A stretch of 64,000 nt of DNA from Orientallactaga sibirica (Eukaryota > Chordata > Mammalia > Rodentia > Dipodidae), in the NCBI GenBank assembly GCA_036365145.1, contig JAEOAD010000001.1, positions 99,421,501-99,485,500 on the forward strand, read 5' to 3'. Below are positions 55,277 to 64,000 of the stretch, piece by piece (position 1 is the stretch's first letter; the number at the start of each line of letters is the position of its first letter). The notes beneath the pieces were generated by a model. That model was not told the origin of the DNA, made no database searches, and was given only the letters and a program-made list of their open reading frames with translations. Both the position numbers and the translations under genes were made by a program.

Positions 55277-56629
55277 AATGGCATATTTGATTCTGTGTCT
55301 CTCATCCTTCAAAATATTTTAATAACATCATCTTCTAAGTGAACAATTATTGAACTTTGTTTTAAATTTCTCTGGAGATGAGGAACATAGTAATTTAATA
55401 TTCTGACTGTGGAGTTATGAGGTCTTTCCTCCTTAACACAATCTCTTAACAAAAGTACAATGTATCTGAACATTGGCTCTGTTCCTTACACTTGGCAAAG
55501 GATTGTCATTTTATTAAGGTAATGACCTGATGATCCTTGATTGTTTTTTTATTTCTTTTGATTGTGTAAGTCAAAAGGTTCTTTTTTTCCAATTTTCCTC
55601 CTCATGTCCCGGGAAACACTGCATTCTTTCTCCTGTCTCTGAAGTTGTCTAAGACTTAGACTTCCCTAGCTATCATTTGGACCTTCAGTACTCACTGTGA
55701 TCTTTGTGTTCACTTATGGATGTTTAGAACTGTAATATGGGCCTCTGTGATTTTGGAACACCCCCCATGCCTTTGCTTTCAGGCAGCTCAGCTCTATAAT
55801 AGCATTGTTTTCCATTACTGCTGATGGGCAGAGGAGTCACTATGAGCCTGTCAGTGGCTCCTTTGTATTTGAGTCCTTTGGCCATCTCTGAGAATAAATG
55901 CACTTATCTGGACTTTCATAGTATATTTGGGCTAGTATTTCTACTTCTCTGAATCTTTAAAAATTCTGTGTTGTCCATCATCTCCCTCAGCAACTTGGCA
56001 TTTCTACTTCAAGTTCTACAAACTATCATATCCTCAAAACCTGCTAGAGATGTTCTAATGTAGCACATTAGTACTGCTTCTTAAAGTCCTGGAACCTGAT
56101 TTAAATCCTGTATCTGGTCACGCTGCTTAGATGCCAGTGTTGGGTAGATGTTATAAACAGGCTGGCTAGGATGGTTTCCACCTTGAATAAATGCAGTGTG
56201 ATCACCTGAAAGATGCTCTTCTATTGTGGAGGGAAATGGAAAACTCATGGGGTTCATAAGACTTCATAAGATCCTCATAAGTACCCCCCCCAAGGTTGTA
56301 TAAGAAACAGAAAGTTGACTGGGGATTGTGACTCTTAGGTGGTGCAGATGACTGAATATCATCCACGGAACTCCTCATGGGTGCAGTCTTATGTGAGTCC
56401 TCTATGCTGTGTGTGGAGCTCAAGTGGTGTAGATGGCCCTAAGTTTCCCTAGGAACTTCCCAGTGGTAAAAGCAGCCCTGAGTCACCTATGCTCCTGCAT
56501 GTAACCCCTCAAAAGTCATTGGTTCACTCAACTAAACATGAATGGGATCCCTTATTTGATCTTACATTTCTTTATGCCTCTCTAGGAGAAGTGATATGAA
56601 TGCTCTTTGCCTACTCAAGTGTACCTGTA
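55277..56629. other. Unassigned DNA around duplication copy 2
   Basis: Apart from the duplicate at 55706-55843 nothing is recognised. The minus-strand 73-codon frame at 56202-56423 has no motif. Confidence 0.5.
55706..55843 (+). repeat. Local direct duplication, copy 2
   Basis: Counterpart of 54824-54960, about 880 bases downstream in the same orientation. Confidence 0.9.
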
Positions 56630-56955
56630 TGTTATAGTTTAAGTGTAAAATGTTCCCCACAAGCTCATGGTTTCTAATACTTGGCATCTAGTCGGTGGAG
56701 CTATTTGACAAGTTTGTGGAAGAATTAGGAGATGGAATCTTGAGAGAGGAAGTGTATCACTAGGGATGAGCCTTCAAGATTTATAGCCTGACTCTACTTC
56801 ATGTTTACCTGCTGCACCCTGGCTATGCATGCAATGTGATGGGCCAGTTTCTTGCTCCTACCACCATATTTTTTCTTCACCACAATGGAATGTATTCCCC
56901 ATAATGAAAACCAAATACACCATTTCCTTCCTTAAACTGCTTCTGGAAGATTCTG
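56630..56955 (+). mobile_element. MaLR-like LTR, plus strand
   Basis: Starts TGTTATAGTTTAAGTGTAAA, then GCTCATGGTTTCTAATACTT, GAGGAAGTGTATCACTAGGG, ATTTATAGCCTGACTC and a decayed polyadenylation region with CCAAATACACCATTTCC. Same layout as the copies at 33.3 and 35.8 kb. Confidence 0.65.
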
Positions 56956-57059
56956 CCTCCACAGGCTCCACACCCATCCCCCAAAGCACCAAGTGCTTGG
57001 GACCAAGAATTCAAACACATGAGCCTATAGGAGACGTTTCACTTTCAAACCATATCACA
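56956..57059 (-). mobile_element. MaLR-like LTR 5'-end fragment, minus strand
   Basis: On the minus strand, TGTGATATGGTTTGAAAGTG from 57059, then CCTATAGGCTCATGTGTTTG and TTGGTCCCAAGCAC: the first 100 bases of a MaLR LTR, facing the plus-strand copy immediately to its left. Confidence 0.65.
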
Positions 57060-58244
57060 TGGTGATGTAGAGTCTAAAGTGGTTTTGTTTTGTCTTGCAA
57101 GGCATATGCCTCTTATGTACCTTCAATGAATGAGAACAATAGTCTTTAGCCAAGACAGGGTCAGCTTAAGGTGTATGTAAATTGATGTTTTATGCTTTAT
57201 TCATCCAGTCAACTCCGTATCAGTTATAAAGGTCTCACTACCTTGAGATTATGGCATTGCCTGAAAGATCATCCTGTGTGTATCTTTGAGTCTCCTTTCT
57301 TTTCCACAAGGGCTGTAGCTTGTAGAACAGTGGACTTGATAGTTTTGATATGAATACCTTTTCTGGATGTTTGCCTCCTTGAAATTGATTATTGGACTCT
57401 GTCCTCAGACTTTTCTGTCCCCTGATTGCAAAATTAATCACTCTTACTTTTAAACTGATGATTAATTGGCTTCATCATTTCATTGTCTGTCTTAAGTGCA
57501 TTGATTGATGTGGGACATAACCACATGGATTCTTTTGCTCATGAAGTGACTATTTTCTTGTGCTTTTCAAATAGAAAAGATATTTAACTTGCTTGTACAT
57601 TCCCTCTCACAATAATGCCAACCATCTTGCCACTGGTTGATGCCAAATTCAGGCCCTGTGAAGACATGCCAGGGACTGTCAGTGCTGCATATGTCATTAA
57701 TAATCAAGTGCTTTCCTGACAGATGGCAGATGATTTTTCCCTCCAAACACTATCTTAAAGTTATGGCTGGTACCACTTCTGCTCCAAGGATCAAAGTCAG
57801 GTTTCTCTTGTGTGCTTTATTTGGTTGTAAGACTATTACCTTACAGAAGTAAGGATGCAAGAACAGACAAGGCAGATATTCAACTGCCATCCAGTCCTCA
57901 GATGATCACAAAGGGAGTAGAAACATGTAAACCACTTTAAATGTATTGCTAAATAAGGTAACGTTGTACCTTTACTTTACTTCCCATTAGATAAGAAAGG
58001 GCTGCATTGAAGAGGAGATACAAACTTAGGTATAGTAGCTATTTTGGCTGAAGTTTCATGGAAGAAACTTGGTCGAGAACCATAACATCATGATGTTTTA
58101 CAGTTGTACTAGTGGAAAACTTATTTCTGAAGGGAGATTTTAGTGACATTCCATAATACCTACTGAATTTTTTCTCTTCCTGCCCCTAAAATTTTCCTTT
58201 TGGTTAGTAGAGGATAGAAAGGAGACTAGACAAAATAAAATATA
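57060..58244. other. Unique DNA
   Basis: No repeat family or gene recognised. Confidence 0.5.
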
Positions 58245-58249
58245 ATCAT

Positions 58250-58938
58250 TTAAAAAAATTTTTTTATTGACAACTTCTATACTTATATACAAAAAACTCA
58301 TGATATTTCCCTCCCCTCTCCTCATTCCCCTTTAGACCTCCAATCTCCATCATATCCCCTCCCTCTCTCCATTAGTCTTTTAATTTGATGTCATCATTTT
58401 TTTCTTCTGTTATGAGGGTCTTGGGAAGGTATTGCTAGGCACTGCAAGGTCATGGATATCAAGGCCCATTTCTGTCTGGACAGTTGCATTGTAAGGAGTC
58501 GTACCCTTCCTTTGGTTCTTACATTTTCTCTGACCCCTCTTCCACAATGAGCCCTGAGCCTTGGATGGTGTGACAGAGATGTTTCAGTGCTGGGCACTCC
58601 TCCATCCCTTCTTTTCAGCACTATGTTGCCTTTTGGGTCTTCCCATTGGTCATTGCCATCTGAAAAGAGAAGCTTCTCTAACCAGAAGTGAGAGTAGCAT
58701 TAATATGTGAATATGAACATTAAGTGTAGTGCTTTCAGGGCAGCTTGGTGGGAATAATACATACATTTAGCCAGGCAAGAGCAGGCTTTAAACCCTAAGG
58801 CTCATAACCTCCCATGCCATAGACTTTTGCTTAGTTTTTTCAGGACCAGGCATGTATTCCCTCTCATAGAGAGGGCCTTCAGTCTAATTATGGGGCAGTT
58901 GGTAACCCCAAGAGCAGACATGCCACTGTTGCACCCGT
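58250..58938 (-). mobile_element. Old L1 (Lx-like) 3'UTR, minus strand
   Basis: On plus it starts TTTTTTTATTGACAACTTCT and is colinear with 28.64-29.3 and 41.39-42.3 kb (for example TGCATTGTAAGGAGTCGTAC, CTGAAAAGAGAAGCTTCTCT). 5'-truncated at about 58938, after TGCCACTGTTGCACCCGTT. The minus-strand 75-codon frame inside is 3'UTR. Confidence 0.8.
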
Positions 58939-59229
58939 TCAATTTTTAAATAAGTAATTTCAGGATTTCCATTGATTGTGGGTTCTGCATATGTTAAGGC
59001 TACAGAAAAAACAGAATGTGTGGTATCGCATTGAGCTTCTAAATTTTGGAAAGCAAAAGTAAAATTACATGCCATTTATTTTAGTTAAGTATAACTCGGG
59101 TTTTTAGTTTCTACCCCTATACAAAATAATGTTGTTAATTCAACTTGAGTACTCTTATCTGAAATGCTTGTGATCAGACATGCTTCAGAGCTGAGGCTTT
59201 ATATCTTTATCTTTAGATATATTTAAACA
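58939..59229. other. Unique DNA
   Basis: Nothing recognised. Confidence 0.45.
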
Positions 59230-59230
59230 T

Positions 59231-59445
59231 TAGGGCTGGAGATATTGCTTAGTTGTTAAGGAACTTGCCTGCAAAGCCTAAGAACCTAGGTTGAACTCCC
59301 CAGAATCCACATAACCCAGATTCACAAGGTGACGCATGTGCACAAGGTGATGCATATGCACATGACTGGAGTTTTATTGTAGTAGCTAGAGACCTTGGCA
59401 TGCCAATTCTCAGTCTCTCTCTCTCTCTTTCTTTCTCAATCAAAA
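59231..59445 (+). mobile_element. Dip-A SINE, plus strand
   Basis: TAGGGCTGGAGATATTGCTT, GGAACTTGCCTGCAAAGCC, 'GGTGACGCATGTGCACAAGG' with a second GGTGATGCATATGCACATG (a small internal duplication), TGGCATGCC and a CT tail. Confidence 0.87.
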
Positions 59446-62359
59446 CACAAACTTCATGTATGTTCATGTATGCATACATATAGCTTGACATTAAATCTGT
59501 ACAACATTTTAAAATAATTTTGTACATGATTCATGTGATAGATGTTTCAACTTGCACCACTGTGTGCTATAATCTTTCAAATTTAGAAGAATTTTACATG
59601 AGATTTTTTGGATTAGAGGTCATATACCCATAGTATTTGTCTTAGAGAAAAGTTTTTTTTTTTTTTTTTTTTTGAGTACACAGTTGTGAAAATCGGTGCC
59701 ATTCCTTGCCATATTGGTAAGAGGGACTAAATAAATTGTTTATCCCTCTTCTCCTCCCATAGTGTATTCAGTCTGTGAGTCCTGGGCTTTGGATTGAACA
59801 ATTTACCCCCTCAAAATAAATATACTCAGAGTTATATATAAGGTTGATTTTGACAAGGGGACACATATATTCCTTGCTGGTGAAAAATAACTTGTTCTCT
59901 CTCTGAAACTGCTCATCTTTGAAGGCTTACCATCCAGTTGTGGCATTTATCACACCTGAAAATATAAAGATGGTGTTAAACTGGATTTTGTCAGGGGTGG
60001 TATCTAAACACATGCAGTTTTTATGTGACAAATGTTCTTCTTAAGGTCCCATAATCTTATAATCCATATGTCTTGCAACAATATATCTTGCAATTTTAGA
60101 GCCACTAATGGCTAGAGTTAACTCTAAGGAAAAAAAAAAAAAAGATGACAGACATATTTTGGGTCTCTATCAGATGATCCAAGAAAGCAAACTGTTTTCT
60201 AAGCATGTTAATTAGCAATAACACAAGCCTTTAGATGGTCAACAAAATATTAAATAGCTAAAGATAGCTAGATTACCTAAGAAGGCTGAACAATGTAAAC
60301 CCAATCAAAGAACAGACAGAATGCAATATTAAAAGATTATCAAAAGCAAAAGTATAGGCTAATGACCTTGTACCTTAAATTTAATACTGCACACATATTT
60401 CCAGGGTGGGTACAATGGATGACAAGAAACACACACACACATACACACACAATGTCAGCATTTTCTGAATAAATTATTGTAACACTAATTGTGGTTAAAT
60501 TGCCTCACTTTAACATGATCTAGTAATTAAGCCACAAGTGGCTTACTGCCTTTTTTTTTTTTTTTTTTTGCCTGAATAAGCACCAAATAAAAGTATTTGA
60601 ATAATCTCAAATATCTGTTAATATATCTTCAAACTTGTTTTCCCATGACAGATGTTGATGGGGAGATTAATTATATGTGAATAGGATGTTTTGTTCTTTT
60701 TTCATTCTGCTTTAAAGGTGTGCATTCATGTGGGGAAATGTTATGAATTGTGGGTGAACCTGCACTCCCTTGAATGCAAGAAGCACTGTGACTCTACTGA
60801 CTTGGACCTCTCTCTGCATGGAGTGTGCTCCTAAGTCAGTAAGTTACAAATGTTTTATTGTCCATGCAAGTCAGGAATATCATAACTGTTCCCATGTTTT
60901 AATATGTACCATTCTTTCCTGGTTTCATTCAGGTCAGTTGTCCTTGTGTGTATTTGCAACCTCCTGCATCATATACAAGCCATGGCCCTGATTCTGCCCA
61001 TGCAGATGTCTATGTTCCTCAGGTATCTGAAGATCTGGAAGGAAATAGATGCTTAAACAATTAGTTCACTGAAACAAAAGAAGAAGAATAAAAGGAAGAA
61101 ATCCAGGAATTAGGACCCTACTTAAAATTCAATTTAATCTCTGCTTGATCAGATATATGAAGAAAAATATCGCAAGTACTTAGTAAGTGTGTGTACAGAG
61201 ATTTATATTATTTAGTCAAGAGAAAGAAACAGAAATGTACAGAAGAGGTCAAAGGAATAGGAATGGGAGAAGCAAAGAAAACAGCACTCTATCATGTAAA
61301 AGTTTGTTGGCTCAAACAAGGGGTAAACACAATACAAACAAAATCAAAATTGATTATCAGAAATTGACTACCTTCTTAATATGTTAATATATTTATTTTT
61401 CTCATTGTAATCCTGGCAGTACTGGGTTTTAGAGGCACTAACCTTTCAGAGGTAGATGAAACTGAAGTACAAAAAACATCCTTTACCCATTCAAAATACA
61501 AATGATAGAATTTGATTTTTAACCAGTGTAGTCTGATTTCCAACCCTGAGCACTCACTGTTACATACAATATAATTGTCAAACACATAAATGTGTTCAAT
61601 ACAGAAAAATCTCACTGATAATAATTATAGAAAAGATAAGAATGCTAAGTCCTAAGTCATGTAATAAGTCTGAGATTTGACCCTAATAAATGTTAGCTAA
61701 AATGTTAGCTAGCTAGAGTTGTATAAACATTGGTGGGCAGTATGAAAATCCAGGGTCCAAGACAAGGGACAGTGATCACAGTTGCTAGAACATGACTAGT
61801 ATTTGAATCAGTTCCTCAGTTCCTGATATGCACAGGGCTGTGACACAGTGGAGGAGCCTTATACTTGGGGTGTGCTCATCTTTTATAATGGACTGTAAGA
61901 GAACATGTCCTTTTGCTCCAGTGAGAGATGTGTCCTCATTCTCTAAGGCTATGAACAAAGCTCTATTTGCTACCTAAAGCATCTCTCGCATGACCATGGT
62001 AACCCAGCAATCACTATTTGACAGAAAGCTTAAAGTGAATAGTCTAGTTAATGCAAAAATAATTACATTTTAACTCTAGCTCCCTCCTTACTCAGGAGCC
62101 CTTATGCAGTGCAAGCATTTTCTAAAACAGTACAGAGTAGCTCTGATCACAATGATTCCATTAAAATTATACTTAAAATTTGTAACCATTCACTGAATTC
62201 TTTTATTTCTATAAGCATCACTTATAGATAGACTCAAATTTGATGAAACTCTTATCAAAGGGAAAAAGGAAAATATTGTATTAATTTTTTATAAAAATAC
62301 TTATATAAACATTCATCCATTTAACCCAGAATGTCAAGCCTATAAATAATTATTAAGGA
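59446..62359. other. Unique DNA, about 2.9 kb
   Basis: The largest stretch without a recognised transposon. Contains isolated poly-T at 59650-59674 and 60551-60569, poly-A at about 60129-60143 and a short CA run near 60430. Frames at 60770-60991 and 61376-61615 carry no domain I know. Old unrecognised repeats are possible. Confidence 0.5.
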
Positions 62360-62572
62360 TATATATATTTAAATTATTTATTTTAAGAAAGAAAGAGGGG
62401 AGAGAGAATGAGCTTGCCACAGCCTTCAGCAACTGGGAACAAACTCCAGATGTGTGCTCCCCCTTGTGTGCATGTGTGACATCACTTGCTTGCACCACTG
62501 TGCATCTGGCTTTGAACATGAGTTCGTAGCTTTGCAGGTAAATGCCTTAAAAACTACATCATCTCTCTAGTC
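62360..62572 (-). mobile_element. Dip-type SINE, diverged, minus strand
   Basis: Minus strand: GACTAGAGAGATGATGTAGT, AAGGCATTTACCTGCAAAGC, CAGATGCACAGTGG, then GCACACATCTGGAGTTTG and a CT tail. The middle has an extra GTGATGTCACACATGCACAC segment, as in Dip-B. Confidence 0.78.
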
Positions 62573-62578
62573 AAAGAA

Positions 62579-62631
<53 letters not shown>

Positions 62632-62676
62632 ATGTATGTATGTATATATATGTATATATATATATGTATGTATATA
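62579..62676. repeat. (TA)n / (TATG)n repeat
   Basis: TA units with TATG variants directly next to the 5' end of the Dip. Confidence 0.92.
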
Positions 62677-62937
62677 AAGTGTTTATACATAAAAATGTTT
62701 TATGTAGCCCATTGTCAAATTGGAAAAGACCAGGGTAGTATGTAGTCAAACTGGAAATAAAGTATACATTAATACATCCACTAGAATATAATTAAGATAT
62801 TGCATTTCCTCCCTTTTATATGTATTTATGGTTAAATGTTCATATAATGATATTTTATTTTCATTATAAAATTCCATTTATTTATTATAATAAATATTAA
62901 AGTGCTACACTCAATATGAAATTATTTTTTATTTTTT
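62677..62937. other. AT-rich unique DNA
   Basis: Nothing recognised; ends in a T-run that belongs to the following B1. Confidence 0.45.
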
Positions 62938-63095
62938 TTTTTTTTTTTTTTTTTTTGCGAGGTAGGGTCTCACTCTGGTCCAGGCTGACCTGGAATTAAC
63001 TATGTAGTCTCAGGGTGGCCTCGAACTCTCGGCGATCCTCCCACCTCTGCATCCCGAGTGCTGGGATTAAAGGCTTGCGCCACCACGCCTGGCTT
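62938..63095 (-). mobile_element. B1 SINE, minus strand
   Basis: Minus strand: AGCCAGGCGTGGTGGCGCAA, GAGGTGGGAGGATCGCCGAG, CAGCCTGGACCAGAGTGAGA, CCCTACCTCGC and a long poly-A (T on plus, 62929-62955). Close to consensus, retaining CpGs, so young. TSD about TTATTTT, imperfectly delimited. Confidence 0.93.
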
Positions 63096-63242
63096 ATTTT
63101 ATTGCTTTTATTCTAATGTTATATCTCCTTAATTTTCTGAACTTGCATGATTAAAAACAATAGCAAGATATTCAAAGGAAATTTGCTTTATATAGATATA
63201 TGACACCCCCACTCTTTTCATGGTATTATACTAGATTCTTGA

Positions 63243-63398
63243 GCGGGGCGTGGTGGCACACACCTTCAATCCCAGTACTCGGGAGGCAGAGGTAGGAGGA
63301 TCGCCATGAGTGCGAGGCCACCCTGAGATTACATAGTGAATACCAGGTCAGCCCGAGCTACAGTGAGACCCTACCTCGAAAAAAAACAAAAAAAAAAA
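63243..63398 (+). mobile_element. B1 SINE, plus strand
   Basis: GCGGGGCGTGGTGGCACACA, GAGGCAGAGGTAGGAGGATC, CATGAGTGCGAGGCCACCCT and GAGACCCTACCTCG, then an A-rich tail. A perfect 11-bp TSD TAGATTCTTGA at 63232-63242 and 63399-63409. With the previous B1 it forms an inverted pair about 150 bases apart. Confidence 0.95.
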
Positions 63399-63432
63399 TA
63401 GATTCTTGAATGATTATAGGGAAATATTTCTA

Positions 63433-63540
63433 GGGCTGGCTCAACAGTTCAATGGTTAAAGGTGCTTGCAAAGAGAGCAAGATTGAGACTGATTCCTAAG
63501 AGGCCCATGTAAATATACATAAACATGGTCCATGTGGAGA
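63433..63540 (+). mobile_element. tRNA-derived SINE fragment (Dip/ID-like)
   Basis: AGGGCTGGCTCAACAGTTCA, GGTTAAAGGTGCTTGCAAAG and a B-box-like GAGACTGATTCCTAAGAGG. The right part is lost in the TA-rich repeat that follows. Confidence 0.65.
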
Positions 63541-63632
63541 ATACATACATATATATATATATATATATAATTTGTATGCATGTATGTATGTTCTATATAC
63601 ATATATGCATATATGTGTATATATATGAAAAA
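63541..63632. repeat. (TA)n-rich imperfect repeat
   Basis: TA, TATG and CATA units mixed. Confidence 0.85.
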
Positions 63633-64000
63633 TGCATATATTTTGCCTATAAGAATTTTATAGAAACTAAAAACAAAAAACAATAAGTCATTCCTTAATA
63701 TAGAATATTACTGTTTTAAGTTTCAAAAGGCATAATCTGGGAGGTGATTGCAAGGAGCTACTGGCTAATAAAGATTGAAATGTCCATTAGAGGAACTTCA
63801 GTCATATAACTAGAGTGAAGATTTGGGGCTCCAAGACTCTCCAGCTTTTACACAAATAAATAAAGAGTTATGATTTCAAATAAATTTTAATGGGATAAAA
63901 ATCTCCCTGTTTAAAGAAATGAAAATACTGGGCTGTGCCAGAGTACATTGAAAAGAGAAGGGCACTGTGAAGAGATGAGTGCATGTGGAGCATTTACAGA
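63633..64000. other. Unique DNA to the window end
   Basis: Nothing recognised. Confidence 0.45.

Noticed and set aside
59446..62359. Possible host exon near 60770-60991
   Set aside because: The 73-codon frame lacks splice-site context, domain or codon-like composition that I can defend.
1..64000. CRISPR arrays, prokaryotic operons, ribosome binding sites or phage features
   Set aside because: Interspersed SINEs, L1s and microsatellites mark this as mammalian nuclear DNA; no spaced identical repeats of CRISPR type are present.
1..64000. tRNA genes suggested by A- and B-box motifs
   Set aside because: Every such motif belongs to a Dip, ID-like or B4 SINE head; none can fold as a full cloverleaf with intact stems as far as I can read.

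Overview
This window is mammalian nuclear DNA and almost certainly rodent. It is AT-rich and built of retrotransposons in many states of decay. The SINE set is diagnostic: 7SL-derived B1, a B4-type composite near 7.2-7.6 kb, and about 18 copies of a tRNA-derived SINE with an A box, B box, CT-rich tail and AAAT-rich end. I match the last by memory to the B2-superfamily 'Dip' family of jerboas and jumping mice. A dipodoid rodent is therefore the best guess; family names are from recognition, not a database search. I found no host exon, RNA gene or promoter of a host gene. Every long reading frame is an L1 ORF, an old ERVL pol fragment, or translated repeat.

Layout. 1-2.2 kb: old L1 3' end and a Dip. 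2.19-7.01 kb: 5'-truncated L1 on the minus strand (L1-A) with an 8-bp target-site duplication (TSD). 7.03-7.6 kb: ID-like and B4 SINEs. 7.77-15.41 kb: one full-length but dead L1 on the plus strand (L1-B: 5'UTR, ORF1, ORF2, 3'UTR) broken by three SINEs. 15.4-19.6 kb: mostly unique sequence. 19.59-21.32 kb: L1-C, a 5'-inverted copy with a 12-bp TSD. 21.42-24.04 kb: a MaLR-like provirus on the minus strand into which a class I ERV solo LTR inserted (4-bp TSD). 24.3-27.5 kb: Dip copies and unique DNA. 27.6-30.8 kb: old L1 3' ends, minus strand. 31.1-34.1 kb: Dips, an LTR-like block, and a MaLR-type solo LTR holding a Dip with a 234-nt all-purine tail. 34.5-38.8 kb: Dips, a MaLR-type LTR, unique DNA. 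39.2-41.2 kb: ERVL fragment (minus) with LTR, dUTPase and integrase remnants between two 150-bp direct repeats. 41.4-43.1 kb: a miniature L1 (5' end joined to 3'UTR). 43.5-45.5 kb: MaLR-type LTR and a short L1. 46.7-52.6 kb: L1-E2 inserted inside the 3'UTR of older L1-E1. 52.8-64 kb: SINEs, L1 ends, microsatellites, MaLR LTR pieces and mostly unique DNA.

How the parts relate: autonomous L1s would have supplied the reverse transcriptase that mobilised B1, B4 and Dip copies, which show A-rich tails and 10-14 bp TSDs. All L1 ORFs here are broken, and the retroviral pieces are solo LTRs or fragments. Nested insertions give a relative order of events. I see no undescribed biological system; the notable items are structural variants of retroelements, listed as findings.
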